Source: Candidatus Aminicenantota bacterium
Lineage (GTDB): Bacteria > Acidobacteriota > Aminicenantia > Aminicenantales > Aminicenantaceae
Direction of reading: 5' to 3'
NCBI GenBank assembly: GCA_030615975.1
Contig: JAUWYH010000010.1
Coordinates: forward strand, 1-16,709
DNA length: 16,709 nucleotides
The notes under the pieces are model-generated. The model did no database searches, was not told where the DNA came from, and was given only the letters and a program-made list of their open reading frames with translations. The position numbers and the translations under genes were made by a program. Within the stretch, counting starts at the first letter, position 1, and every line of letters starts with the position of its first letter. Below, in pieces: positions 5,751 through 14,743 of this stretch.

Positions 5751-7835
5751 CTAAGATTTAATCCGGCCTTCTTTAATGGCTTCATCGGTGATTTTCTGCT
5801 GGAGGTGGTTTGGAACATCTTCATAGTGAGAAAATTCCAGAAGAAAGGAACCTCTTCCTCCTGTGATGGAGGTAAGAGATGGTTCAAAATCCAGCATTTC
5901 AGCCATGGGAACCTGAGCTTTTATGATGCGCAGATTCCCTTTCTGCTCCATTCCCTGCACCTTCCCTCTTCTCCCGTTGAGGTTGCCCATGATATCTCCC
6001 ATGTAGACTTCAGGTGTATAAATCTCGACATTCATTATCGGTTCGAGGATTGTTGGTTTTGCCTCTTTCATTCCTTTTTTAAAGGCCATGGAGGCTGCAA
6101 TTTTGAAAGCAATATCAGAGGAGTCAACATCATGGAAAGAGCCATCATAAAGAGTGACTTTAAAATTTACAGTCGGATACCCAGCCTTCACTCCTTTTTT
6201 CCGCGCTTCTTGAATTCCTTTCTCTATGGAAGGGATGAAATTTTTAGGTATGGCGCCGCCAAATATTTTATCTTCGAATTCAAAATCCTTGCCTCTTGAA
6301 AGAGGCTCCATTTTTATCTTGACATCTCCATATTGACCGCGTCCTCCGGTTTGTTTTTTATATTTACCCTGAACATCAGACTTTCCTTTGATTGTCTCTT
6401 TATAAGGAATTTTAGGAGGTTTGAGAATAACATCCACATTGTATCTTTTCTTTAAGCGATCGGTGATGATCTCTACATGAAGCTGCCCATTTCCGGAGAT
6501 AATCAGCTCGTTGGTTTCAGGATCCCTTTCTATTCTTACCGTTGGGTCTTCTTCTGAGATGCGGTGAGTGGCTTGGGAAATTCGATCTTCATCAGCCCGA
6601 GTCTTTGGTATGATGGCAAAAGAAATAGAAGGTTCAGGAAATTTGATAGGCAAAAATTCTATATAACTCCCTTTGGCACACAAAGTATCACCTGTATAAG
6701 TTGCTTTCAGCTTTGCTGTGGCAACAAGATCACCTGCTTTCGCCTGCCCTGCTGGGATCTGTTCTTTCCCCTGAAGGAAAAACAATCCACTCAATTTCTC
6801 ATCCATATTTCTGTTGGTGTTTGCTACGGTTGAATCAGGGCCAACTTTCCCAGAAAATATTCTCATCAGAGAAATTCTCCCCGTGTAAGGGTCAGAAATC
6901 GTCTTGAATACTAAAGCAGAGAATGGTCTTTCCAGAGAAGGCTCAATTTTCGCTTCTTTTTCTTTTACTTTCCCATCAATTTCTCCTCTTTCAATAGGAG
7001 AAGGTAAGAAATCCTTGATTCCATCAAGGATAGACTGGGCTCCGATATTCAATTCAGCTGAAGAGACAAAGATGGGAAATAATTGGCGATTAAGAGTGCT
7101 TTTCTTAAGACCTTCTTTCAATTCTTCATAAGAAAGCTCTCCTTTTTCAAAGTACTGCTCCATTAACTGCTCATCATTTTCTGCCACCATCTCTGTAAGC
7201 TCTTCAACCTTTTTTTCGAATTCAGCCTTTAAATCTGAGGGGATATCTTCTTCCTTGAACTTTCCTCTTTCATTTTTCTCGAAAAGAAAAGCCTTCTTTT
7301 TTATTAAATCCACAACTCCTGAAAAATTTTTCTCTTTTCCTATGGGAAGCTGAACAGGAACGGCTTGGCGTCCGAAAAATTGGCGGATGGAATTCAATGT
7401 TCGCGTATAATCAGAATTTTCTCTATCGAGTTTATTGATGATAATGATTCGAGGGAGCTTAAACTCCTTAAGCATCTCCCATACTTTCTCTGTTCCGACT
7501 TCAACTCCTGCCACGCCGCAAATCACAACAGCACCTCCATCCACAGCCCTCAAGCAAGCCCTTGTATCCCAAAGAAAATTCGTATAGCCAGGGCTATCAA
7601 TAACATTGATCTTAGAGCCGTTCCATTCTAAATGACAAAGCGCTGAATTGATAGAAATTTTCCTTTCGATTTCTTCTGGGTCATAATCGGTTATTGTGTT
7701 TCCCTTTTCGACTTTACCCAATCTTGAGGTTATGCCAGCATTATAAAGAAAAGAAGAGGTCAGAGAAGTTTTTCCAGAGGAGCCATGTCCTACAATGGCA
7801 ATATTCCTGATTTTATCCGCAGTGTAATCTTTCAT
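5751..7835 (-). CDS. Elongation factor G-like GTPase (EF-G2 type)
   Basis: A translational GTPase of 694 residues with the full EF-G domain order. The G domain has GHGSSGKT (16-23, P-loop), RKISIN (58-63, switch I), DSPGY (80-84, switch II), NKLD (134-137) and SSA (258-260). Domains II and III follow, domain IV contains GGRGQYGDV (497-505) and DGSFHDVDSSDIAFKIAA (about 564-581), and domain V lies near the C-terminus. The P-loop GHGSSGKT in place of AHIDAGKT, and Tyr84 where canonical EF-G has the GTPase-activating His, point to the EF-G2 group rather than the housekeeping fusA; that group assignment is from memory of the family. No str-operon genes (rpsL, rpsG, tuf) flank it, which agrees. 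A strong Shine-Dalgarno GGGAGG (7843-7848) fixes the ATG start. The promoter is probably the one at 7916-7945. The inverted-end element starts right behind its stop codon. Confidence 0.93.
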   Translation of the reverse strand: MKDYTADKIRNIAIVGHGSSGKTSLTSSFLYNAGITSRLGKVEKGNTITDYDPEEIERKISINSALCHLEWNGSKINVIDSPGYTNFLWDTRACLRAVDGGAVVICGVAGVEVGTEKVWEMLKEFKLPRIIIINKLDRENSDYTRTLNSIRQFFGRQAVPVQLPIGKEKNFSGVVDLIKKKAFLFEKNERGKFKEEDIPSDLKAEFEKKVEELTEMVAENDEQLMEQYFEKGELSYEELKEGLKKSTLNRQLFPIFVSSAELNIGAQSILDGIKDFLPSPIERGEIDGKVKEKEAKIEPSLERPFSALVFKTISDPYTGRISLMRIFSGKVGPDSTVANTNRNMDEKLSGLFFLQGKEQIPAGQAKAGDLVATAKLKATYTGDTLCAKGSYIEFLPIKFPEPSISFAIIPKTRADEDRISQATHRISEEDPTVRIERDPETNELIISGNGQLHVEIITDRLKKRYNVDVILKPPKIPYKETIKGKSDVQGKYKKQTGGRGQYGDVKIKMEPLSRGKDFEFEDKIFGGAIPKNFIPSIEKGIQEARKKGVKAGYPTVNFKVTLYDGSFHDVDSSDIAFKIAASMAFKKGMKEAKPTILEPIMNVEIYTPEVYMGDIMGNLNGRRGKVQGMEQKGNLRIIKAQVPMAEMLDFEPSLTSITGGRGSFLLEFSHYEDVPNHLQQKITDEAIKEGRIKS

Positions 7836-7915
7836 CTTGAATCCTCCCTAATAAATCCTAAATTTGTTTTTATAATATTCGAAAATCCAATATTTATTGG
7901 TAATTAGCAACAGAT

Positions 7916-7945
7916 ATAATACAACAAAATTTCCCTTCTGCTCAA
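7916..7945 (-). promoter_or_regulatory. Probable promoter of the EF-G-like gene
   Basis: On the minus strand, TTGAGC (7940-7945) and TATTAT (7916-7921, 5 of 6) are separated by 18 bases, in the 118-base gap after rluD. This would give a leader of roughly 75 bases ahead of the Shine-Dalgarno. A small hairpin CCAAT/ATTGG (7887-7900) lies in that leader. Confidence 0.45.
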
Positions 7946-7953
7946 GACAAAAT

Positions 7954-8877
7954 TTATCCCAACAGGTTAATTTGCTTATCCAAGATATTTTCTAAATCTT
8001 GAGGCAAAGGAGAGGAGAATTCCACTTTCTCTTTTGTTTCAGGATGCATAAATTTTAGACTACAAGCATGAAGAAAAAGGCGTGGAGAGCGAATTTTCCC
8101 TTTACGGCGGCCATAGCGGTTATCACCAATTATAGGATGGCCAGCAGCAGCCATGTGGACTCTTATTTGATGAGTTCTTCCTGTGATGGGCTGTAGTTCA
8201 AGAAGTGTGGATTCTTCATATTCTCTAAGGACAGAGTAGCGAGTCTCTGCCGAGCGTGGTTTTTTTGTCTTGATTGAAATTCTCTCTCCATGTTTTGGAT
8301 GACGACCGACAGACCAGGTAATCTCCCCTTTTTTCTGGGCCATTCTGCCCCAGACCAGTCCAATATATTGCTTCTCCACCTCCTTCTGCTTAAACTGGCG
8401 CTGAAGACCGCGATAAGCTTTTAAACTTCTGGCAACAACCATCACTCCCGATGTTTCCTTATCCAGACGATGGACAATGCCTGGTCTTTCTTCAGGGCCG
8501 ATTTCGCTAATATCAGGAAAATGGTGAAGTAAAGCATTCACAAGAGTTTCTCCCCTTACTCCTGCTCCAGGATGGACGACCATTCCTGAAGGCTTATGGA
8601 TAACGGCTATATGCTCATCTTTGTAAAGAATATCGATGGGTATGTTTTCTGGTTTAATCTTTTGATGCCGCGGAAGATCATACTCTATTCTGACTCTATC
8701 TCCGACCTTTAGTTTATAACTAGGTTTTCGGGTTTGGCCGTTGATCTTAATGCTATCTTCTTCAACCAACTTTTTAATCTGCGAGCGGCTCAAATCTTTG
8801 ATTTTCTCTGATAAGAAGATATCCAGCCTTTGGTTTACTCCGGATGAATGGGTAATAAGAATTTCTTTCTTAGGCAC
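7954..8877 (-). CDS. 23S rRNA pseudouridine synthase, RluD/RluC family
   Basis: Converts specific uridines of 23S rRNA to pseudouridine; the exact positions cannot be read from the sequence. The 307-residue protein has an N-terminal S4 RNA-binding domain (about 14-70: QRLDIFLSEKIKDLSRSQIKKLVEEG-like, with DSIKINGQ and GDRVRI) followed by the catalytic domain. The family motif HRLDKETSGVMVVAR (136-150) contains the catalytic Asp139. GRTHQIRVHMAAAGHPIIGDNRYG-type sequence toward the C-terminus is typical of RluA-family enzymes. The start is GTG, placed so that it overlaps the lgt stop by 8 bases (GTGCCTAA), which supports this start and translational coupling. It is the last gene of the ileS-lspA-lgt-rluD operon. 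Confidence 0.94.
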   Translation of the reverse strand: MPKKEILITHSSGVNQRLDIFLSEKIKDLSRSQIKKLVEEDSIKINGQTRKPSYKLKVGDRVRIEYDLPRHQKIKPENIPIDILYKDEHIAVIHKPSGMVVHPGAGVRGETLVNALLHHFPDISEIGPEERPGIVHRLDKETSGVMVVARSLKAYRGLQRQFKQKEVEKQYIGLVWGRMAQKKGEITWSVGRHPKHGERISIKTKKPRSAETRYSVLREYEESTLLELQPITGRTHQIRVHMAAAGHPIIGDNRYGRRKGKIRSPRLFLHACSLKFMHPETKEKVEFSSPLPQDLENILDKQINLLG

Positions 8878-9667
8878 GTTTTCTTTTTTTTAGAATAAGA
8901 TACAAAATTATTCCCGCGATAACTCCCAGAATACAGAAGAACTGGGGAAAAGAAAGGCTAAGATAAGGAGATGCGTTCTTAATCAGGAAGGCTTTCGAAG
9001 GATGATCCCCGCGGTAAAATTCAACAAAATACCTTATTATTGAGTAATTTATGATATAAAAGGAAAAAACCTGCCCATCAAACTTTTTTTTCTTAAGAAT
9101 AAAGAATAAAACAAAGAAATTTAAGAAATTCAAAGCAGCCTCATAGAGCTGAGTCGGATGGAGAAGAGTTTTGAGTGGAATTCCTGTTAAGTTATGGGCA
9201 TATTCACTTTGAAAAGTTACTCCCCAAGGCTCAGCGCACTCACGGCCATAGCAACATCCTGCGCTAAAACAGCCTATGCGGCCAAAAGCATGCCCCAGAG
9301 CTAAAGCCGGTCCCATGATATCAGCCGCTTTCCAAGTTGGAATATGTTGTTTACGGAAATACCAGAGAGCAAAAAGAATTCCAAAGGCAAGACCCCCTTG
9401 GAAGACCCCCCCAGAACGGGCTAAAGAGAAAAGCTCTCCAGGATATTGGATATAATAAGAAAAATTACCGATAAAAAGGATGATTTTAGCACCAATCAAG
9501 GAAATGATGATCGTGTAAAATGCCATATCGATGAGTCGAGAAGCATGTAGCGACTGTTTTTTTGCTTGAATAAAAAGAAACCAGAATCCGAAACCCACCC
9601 CTAAGGCCATCATAAAACCATAGGTATGAATAGTTATAGGACCAATTTTCAAGAGGATGGGGAACAT
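8870..9667 (-). CDS. lgt: Prolipoprotein diacylglyceryl transferase
   Basis: Transfers diacylglycerol from phosphatidylglycerol to the lipobox cysteine of prolipoproteins, the first step of lipoprotein maturation, in the cytoplasmic membrane. The 265-residue protein is strongly hydrophobic with about seven membrane segments. Family landmarks are ITIHTYGFMMALG (11-23), GGVFQGGLAFG (86-96), GHAFGRIGCFSAGCCYGRE (125-143, containing the essential-region Arg130 and Glu143), HPTQLYEA (170-177) and RYFVEFYRGD (212-221). The GRIGCF form, with Cys where E. coli has Asn, is also seen in other phyla as far as I recall. It overlaps lspA by 19 bases at its start and rluD by 8 bases at its end, so it belongs to one transcription unit with them. 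Confidence 0.96.
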   Translation of the reverse strand: MFPILLKIGPITIHTYGFMMALGVGFGFWFLFIQAKKQSLHASRLIDMAFYTIIISLIGAKIILFIGNFSYYIQYPGELFSLARSGGVFQGGLAFGILFALWYFRKQHIPTWKAADIMGPALALGHAFGRIGCFSAGCCYGRECAEPWGVTFQSEYAHNLTGIPLKTLLHPTQLYEAALNFLNFFVLFFILKKKKFDGQVFSFYIINYSIIRYFVEFYRGDHPSKAFLIKNASPYLSLSFPQFFCILGVIAGIILYLILKKRKRA

Positions 9668-10143
9668 TTTGAACTTCTTTTAAAAAATAAAATAAAGATG
9701 AGAAACACAGCACCAATACTCACGCTGGCATCAGCTACATTAAAGGAGGGCCAGTGCCATTTTTTAACGTAGAAATCCAAGAAATCAATCACATATCCCC
9801 TGAAGATTCTATCTATTAAATTACCCAGAGCACCAGCGAGTATCAGAGAAAGCGATATTTTTAAAAATTTTTCTTCAGGAGGAGTCTTAAAAAAGTAGTA
9901 TACGACCAAGCTCAATGCGACTAAAGAGGCAAACATCAGGAGATAATGTACGAGCTGGCTTCCAGATTGGGAAAGAAAACCGAATATGGCCCCCCGGTTA
10001 TGGATATGAGTCAGGTTAAAAAAGCCAGGGATGATGTTTAGGCTGCTTGAAAGGGGTAAATTTCGAACTATGAAAATTTTACTAACCTGGTCAAGAATAA
10101 ACATCAATAGGATAAACAAAAAAAAGAAGAATCTTGTTTTCAT
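9649..10143 (-). CDS. lspA: Lipoprotein signal peptidase (signal peptidase II)
   Basis: Membrane aspartyl protease that removes the signal peptide from lipidated prolipoproteins, directly after Lgt acts. The 164 residues match the normal length, with four membrane segments. Conserved blocks are LDQVSKIFI (17-25), NRGAIFGF (49-56), GALGNLIDR (104-112) and FNVADASVSIG (134-144); the catalytic pair is Asp111 and Asp138. The ATG start overlaps the ileS stop in an ATGA junction (10140-10143), and the 3' end overlaps lgt, so the three are translationally coupled. The final residues after the last membrane segment (KRSSKCSPSS) lie within the overlap with lgt. Confidence 0.96.
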   Translation of the reverse strand: MKTRFFFFLFILLMFILDQVSKIFIVRNLPLSSSLNIIPGFFNLTHIHNRGAIFGFLSQSGSQLVHYLLMFASLVALSLVVYYFFKTPPEEKFLKISLSLILAGALGNLIDRIFRGYVIDFLDFYVKKWHWPSFNVADASVSIGAVFLIFILFFKRSSKCSPSS

Positions 10144-12917
10144 GAATGCATATCTCTGACAACTTCCTCACATCTCTTGCAGAAATGGGGGTATTGAGAG
10201 CTTTTTCCAACATAAGGGGAAAAATTCCAGCATCTCTGGCATTTTTCACCCGGGGCTTTTGCGACTTTAACTTCCAACTCTTCATCTGACGATGTGGCGA
10301 TAGTGACAGCAGAGACAATAAAAAGGGAAGGAAGCTCTTTTTCGTATTTTTTTAATAGCTTCTCTTTTGAAGAAGGAACTCTCAGAGTTATCGAGGCTTC
10401 TAAGGAATTTCCTATAAATTTTTCTTCTCTGGCTTTCTCCAGTTTTTTCAATACTTCATCTCTAACGGAAATTAAACTTTTCCATTGATTGAAAAGATCA
10501 GGCTCGAGCCATTTCTCCTTAAAAGAAGGGAAGAGTTCTAGATGGATGGATTCCTCTTTTCCCTTGAACTGGGGCATGACTTCCCAAGCCTCTTCTGTGG
10601 TGAAGGGCAAAATCGGGGCCATTAACAAGAGTGTCGACTTAAGCAGTTGAAAAATAGCTGTTTGAGCTGACTTGCGAAGCAGAGATATCTTCCCAGAACA
10701 ATAGAGTCTATCTTTGAGCACATCCAGGTAAAAAGCACTCAACTCTACAGTAAAGAAGTTGTAAATAGCGTGGAAAATAACATGATATTCATAATTTTCA
10801 TAGGCTTTAAGGACTTTTCTCCCTAACTCGTATCCCTTCTCCAGTATCCATCTGTCCATAAGTTTCATATCCGAAGGCGACACAATCTCTTCATCAGGAG
10901 CAAAGTCATAAATATTTCCCAGAAGGAATCTCCAAGTGTTCCTAATTTTGCGGTAAGCTTCGATAAGTCTTTGCAGAATCTTATTGCCAAAACGGGCATC
11001 TTCTTTATAGTTGAGCATAGCCACCCAAAGTCTCAAGATTTCGGCTCCATTTTGAGAAATGATTTCCTCAGGCTCGATAAAATTTCCTAAAGATTTAGAC
11101 ATTCCTTTTCCCTGCTCATCGAGAACAAAACCATGGGTTATGACGCCCTTATAAGGAGAAGCATTCTTGTTGGCTACCCCTATCAAGAGGGAGCTGTTAA
11201 ACCATCCTCTGTACTGGTCATGACCTTCCACATAAAGATCAGAAGGCCAGGGAAGATCGCTTCGTTTTCCCAAGATATTATGGCTTGCACCAGATTCAAA
11301 CCAAACATCAAGGATGTTGTTTTCCTTGTTGAATTTCTTTGAGCCACATTGGGAACACTTGGCGCCAGGAGGCAGAAGTTCTTCTATTTTTTTTGTATAC
11401 CAAGCGTTGGAGCCTTCTTTGGAAAATATATCAGCAACCCTGAGAGTTATTTCTTCTCCATAGAGAATCTGACCACAATCATGACAGTAGAATGCAGGAA
11501 TTGGGACTCCCCATGAACGCTGTCGAGAAATACACCAGTCAGGTCGTGCTTCCACCATGTTGGCAATTCTTTCCTCTCCCCAAGAAGGAATCCAGCCGAC
11601 ATTCTTTATTTCCTCAAGAGCTTTCTTCCTTAAATCATTTTTGTCCATAGAAATAAACCACTGGGCTGTTGCTCGAAAAATCACAGGATTCTTACACCGC
11701 CAGCAATGGGGATAGGAATGAATAATCTCTTCTTCTTTCAAAAGAGTCCCGTCTTTCTTCATGTCTTCCGTAATCAATTTATTTGCTTCAAAGACATTCA
11801 TTTCTCCATATTTTTCGACTTGGGGGATAAACTTGCCCTCGCTATCAACAGGAGTATAGATGTCAAGTTTGTACTCGAGACCTGTCAGATAATCCTCGTA
11901 GCCGTGACCTGGAGCTGTATGGACACAGCCTGTTCCCTGGTCAAGCGTGACATAATCGGCCAGGACAAAAACGGACTCTCTATTGATAAATGGATGGTGA
12001 GCTTTTAAACCTTCCATATCCTTTCCGAGGAAAGTGGCCAAAACTTTGGTTTCTTTAGAGCCCAACTCCTCTGCGATAACAGGAACCAACCTTTTGGCGG
12101 CAATATAAACCTCTCCATTTATTAAGAAAGCGGCGTATTCATAGTTGGGATGAAAAGCTATAGCCAGGTTTGCAGGCAAAGTCCAAGGAGTTGTCGTCCA
12201 GATCAGGACAAATACCTTTTTGTTTTTTAAAACAGGAAATTTTTGGGTAAGATCTGAGACAACAGGAAATATAACATAGATCGAAGGAGACATTCGGTCT
12301 TTATACTCAATCTCAGCCTCAGCAAGAGCCGTGCGGCAGTGTGGACACCAGTGGACAGGCCTTTTCCCTTTGTAGACATTTCCAGAAGCAAAAAAAGAGG
12401 CGAGATGGCGCAGCACCTCTCCTTCATACTCAGAGTTCATGGTTAAATAAGGATCTTCCCATTCACCGAATACTCCCAACCTTTTAAACTGGTCTCTCTG
12501 GATATTGACATATTTAAGGGCGTATTTTTTGCATTCTTCACGGATTTCTATGAGAGATAGTTTCTTTTTCCTCTTTCCCAAGAATTGATCGACCTTGATT
12601 TCAATCGGAAGACCATGGCAATCCCATCCAGGTAAATATGGAGACTTATAGCCCTGCATCGTTTTTGTTTTAACAATAAAATCTTTTAAAATTTTGTTCA
12701 GAGCTGTTCCCAAATGAATATTTCCGTTAGCATATGGGGGGCCATCATGAAGAACAAATACAGGAGAATTTTCTCTTTTTTCTTGAATTTTCTGGTAGAG
12801 ATTAATATTCTCCCATTTTTTCAGGAGTTCAGGTTCTCTTTGAGGAAGCATTGCTTTCATCGAAAAGGATGTCTTAGGAAGGTTCAAAGTTTCCTTTATT
12901 TTTTCACTGCCTGACAT
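10140..12917 (-). CDS. ileS: Isoleucyl-tRNA synthetase
   Basis: Class I aminoacyl-tRNA synthetase charging tRNA-Ile. The 925-residue length and layout fit the bacterial IleS1 type. The HIGH-type motif is in PPYANGNIHLGTA (60-72, HLGT 68-71). The editing (CP1) domain contains WTTTPWTLPAN (240-250) and GTGCVHTAPGHGYEDY (328-343). Then come DVWFESG (537-543), the KMSKS loop as GKGMSKSLGN (603-612) and a C-terminal zinc-binding domain with Cys893, Cys896, Cys913 and Cys916. The first residue of KMSKS is Gly605, while the key Lys608 is retained. A Shine-Dalgarno GGAGAAA (12921-12927) precedes the ATG. No T-box leader is seen upstream. It is first in the ileS-lspA-lgt-rluD operon; a promoter candidate lies at 12966-12993. 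Confidence 0.97.
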   Translation of the reverse strand: MSGSEKIKETLNLPKTSFSMKAMLPQREPELLKKWENINLYQKIQEKRENSPVFVLHDGPPYANGNIHLGTALNKILKDFIVKTKTMQGYKSPYLPGWDCHGLPIEIKVDQFLGKRKKKLSLIEIREECKKYALKYVNIQRDQFKRLGVFGEWEDPYLTMNSEYEGEVLRHLASFFASGNVYKGKRPVHWCPHCRTALAEAEIEYKDRMSPSIYVIFPVVSDLTQKFPVLKNKKVFVLIWTTTPWTLPANLAIAFHPNYEYAAFLINGEVYIAAKRLVPVIAEELGSKETKVLATFLGKDMEGLKAHHPFINRESVFVLADYVTLDQGTGCVHTAPGHGYEDYLTGLEYKLDIYTPVDSEGKFIPQVEKYGEMNVFEANKLITEDMKKDGTLLKEEEIIHSYPHCWRCKNPVIFRATAQWFISMDKNDLRKKALEEIKNVGWIPSWGEERIANMVEARPDWCISRQRSWGVPIPAFYCHDCGQILYGEEITLRVADIFSKEGSNAWYTKKIEELLPPGAKCSQCGSKKFNKENNILDVWFESGASHNILGKRSDLPWPSDLYVEGHDQYRGWFNSSLLIGVANKNASPYKGVITHGFVLDEQGKGMSKSLGNFIEPEEIISQNGAEILRLWVAMLNYKEDARFGNKILQRLIEAYRKIRNTWRFLLGNIYDFAPDEEIVSPSDMKLMDRWILEKGYELGRKVLKAYENYEYHVIFHAIYNFFTVELSAFYLDVLKDRLYCSGKISLLRKSAQTAIFQLLKSTLLLMAPILPFTTEEAWEVMPQFKGKEESIHLELFPSFKEKWLEPDLFNQWKSLISVRDEVLKKLEKAREEKFIGNSLEASITLRVPSSKEKLLKKYEKELPSLFIVSAVTIATSSDEELEVKVAKAPGEKCQRCWNFSPYVGKSSQYPHFCKRCEEVVRDMHS

Positions 12918-12965
12918 GGTTTTCTCCAGCTGCAGTCACTTTATTTTATTATTATAGAACAAGTT

Positions 12966-12993
12966 ATTTTATTACTCTATAAGAAAAAGTCAA
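12966..12993 (-). promoter_or_regulatory. Probable promoter of the ileS-lspA-lgt-rluD operon
   Basis: On the minus strand, TTGACT (12988-12993) and TAAAAT (12966-12971) are separated by 16 bases, about 50 bases before the ileS start and Shine-Dalgarno. A separate TATAAT (12951-12956) downstream has no -35 at the right distance. The rest of the 233-base gap after nadB (12918-13150) shows no gene or T-box signature. Confidence 0.4.
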
Positions 12994-13150
12994 TAAATCG
13001 ATATTGTCTGGCGTTCTCCCATTTTTTTCTCAAAAAGCTTGGGTCTATGGGGATGAGTCGTCTAAAAAATTTCATTTAAAAGGAAGTGAATGTGTCTTTT
13101 TAAGAGAATTGCTGGGAGTGAAATTTCTTCATTTCTGCTTTTTAGCCTTT

Positions 13151-14743
13151 CTAGCTTTTCTCACTTGCTTCTATATAATGAGCTCCTAAACTGACTGGAT
13201 TACTTATGGCTGCATGAGTTATCAACTGAGCGACCTGAATTCCATGCTTTAATCCCACAACCTTAGCATCCATCCTAGCTTCTTTGTAAAACCTTTCGAT
13301 CCTGTGTCGGAGATAATCTAAGTCGGCTCTTGCCCTTTCCAATCTCTTTTGTGTGCGGATGATTCCTGTATAATTCCACAATGTCGATCGAATGAATACC
13401 CAGTCTTGATTGATTAAAGCAGGGTCAATCTCTTCTTCCTCTTTAGGATAATACCAATCATGAATGTCGGAATGCTTATAAGGCAGGTTTGGGTTGAAAT
13501 GCGAAATTATATGCTGGGAGGCCCTTGTTCCCCAAATCAGTCCTTCCAAAAGAGAGGTTGAAGCCAAACGATTCGCCCCATGAACACCAGTACAGGCAAC
13601 TTCTCCCACCGCATAAAGCCCTTTAAGCGAACTCTTCCCCCAAGTGTTTACTAGGACGCCTCCACAACAATAATGAGCAGCTGGCACTACTGGAATGGGT
13701 TCCTTTGTGATATCTATTCCATAATTTAAACATATCTTATGAATATTGGGAAACCTTTTTTTTATATCAATCTTCGCATAAGAAGCTAAATCTAAATAAA
13801 CATAGCTTGAATTTGTGTTTGTCATCTCCTCATAAATAGCCCGAGTCACCTCATCACGAGGGGCCAATTCCTTTTTTTCAGAATAATTTTCCATAAAGGT
13901 TTGTCCACTCCTCGTTTTTAATCGAGCTCCCTCTCCCCTAACTGTCTCGGAAATCAAGAAACCATCCGCATCTTGATGAAAAAGAGAGGTGGGATGAAAT
14001 TGAATATATTCCATGTTGACGATCCTGGCACCTGCCTTATAAGCCATAGCATAACCATCACCTATAGCACTTAGGGGGTTTGAGGTATAGAGATAGAGAG
14101 CACCGCAGCCACCTGTAGCCAGAATTGTATAAGGAGCAAAAATAATTTTTACATTATGGGTTTCATTCTCCAAAACATAGCTGCCTATACATTGCGATTC
14201 TTTATAATAAGCGGTGGGATTTTTCGAATGATGAGGCACTGTCAGGAGGTCAACTGCAGTATGCTCGGGCAAAAGAGTCACATTAGAATATTTTTTTAAA
14301 GCTGCGATAAACTTTTCTTCGATTGTTTTTCCTGTGGTATCCTTGATGTGAAGGATTCGTCTTCGAGAATGACCAGCTTCTTGAGCATAGTCTAAAGCAT
14401 CTGGAGAACTCATAGTAAAAGGAATACGAAGCTCCTTTATCAAGATGTTCTCTACAATCTTCTTTCCCTCAGTAGCCATTAGCTCTACAGCTTCAGGGTT
14501 ATTGATTCCGTCTCCGGTATTGATAATATCTTCCTTTAAAAGCTCAGGGTGATCATCATATCCAAGCGATACAATACCTCCTTGGGCATAATATGTATTT
14601 GATTCTTCAAGTCTTAGATTTTTAGTGATAACAATCACCCTTAATCCACTTTTAGCGGCTTCTAAAGCGGCACTTGAGCCAGCAATCCCACAGCCTATGA
14701 CCAAAACGTCTGCTGTTATCCTATTTTCATTATTCATAATCAT
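13151..14743 (-). CDS. nadB: L-aspartate oxidase
   Basis: FAD-dependent oxidation of L-aspartate to iminoaspartate, the first step of de novo NAD synthesis in the cytoplasm. The 530-residue protein has the N-terminal dinucleotide-binding motif VIGCGIAGSSAALEAAKSG (15-33), the fumarate reductase/succinate dehydrogenase flavoprotein core with HPTSLFHQ and ETVRGEGARL, the substrate-side segment PVVPAAHYCCGGVLVNTWG, the FAD segment GLYAVGEVACTGVHGANRLASTSLLEG, and the helical C-terminal domain. VRGEGARL and AAHYCCGG are the usual family landmarks around substrate binding. The ATG follows the nadC stop directly (TAG-ATG), so translation is probably coupled; a second ATG two codons in is possible. 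The quinolinate synthase gene nadA is not in the window. Confidence 0.96.
   Translation of the reverse strand: MIMNNENRITADVLVIGCGIAGSSAALEAAKSGLRVIVITKNLRLEESNTYYAQGGIVSLGYDDHPELLKEDIINTGDGINNPEAVELMATEGKKIVENILIKELRIPFTMSSPDALDYAQEAGHSRRRILHIKDTTGKTIEEKFIAALKKYSNVTLLPEHTAVDLLTVPHHSKNPTAYYKESQCIGSYVLENETHNVKIIFAPYTILATGGCGALYLYTSNPLSAIGDGYAMAYKAGARIVNMEYIQFHPTSLFHQDADGFLISETVRGEGARLKTRSGQTFMENYSEKKELAPRDEVTRAIYEEMTNTNSSYVYLDLASYAKIDIKKRFPNIHKICLNYGIDITKEPIPVVPAAHYCCGGVLVNTWGKSSLKGLYAVGEVACTGVHGANRLASTSLLEGLIWGTRASQHIISHFNPNLPYKHSDIHDWYYPKEEEEIDPALINQDWVFIRSTLWNYTGIIRTQKRLERARADLDYLRHRIERFYKEARMDAKVVGLKHGIQVAQLITHAAISNPVSLGAHYIEASEKS

Noticed and set aside
8870..9667. Loss of conserved residues in Lgt (Cys133 in place of Asn, Gln in place of His in FQGGL)
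   Set aside because: These variants are, as far as I recall, common in Lgt from other phyla, so they are not evidence of an inactive protein.
12980..13080. Minus-strand open frame of about 32 codons upstream of ileS (MKFFRRLIPIDPSF...)
   Set aside because: No Shine-Dalgarno, preceded directly by a stop codon, and it overlaps the likely ileS promoter; no T-box or leader-peptide pattern such as a run of Ile codons.
12918..13150. T-box riboswitch ahead of ileS
   Set aside because: No T-box core resembling AGGGTGGNACCGCG and no paired terminator/antiterminator were seen.
13004..13189. Plus-strand open frame of 61 codons
   Set aside because: Begins at a TTG without a ribosome binding site and runs into the 3' end of nadB on the other strand; no recognisable domain.
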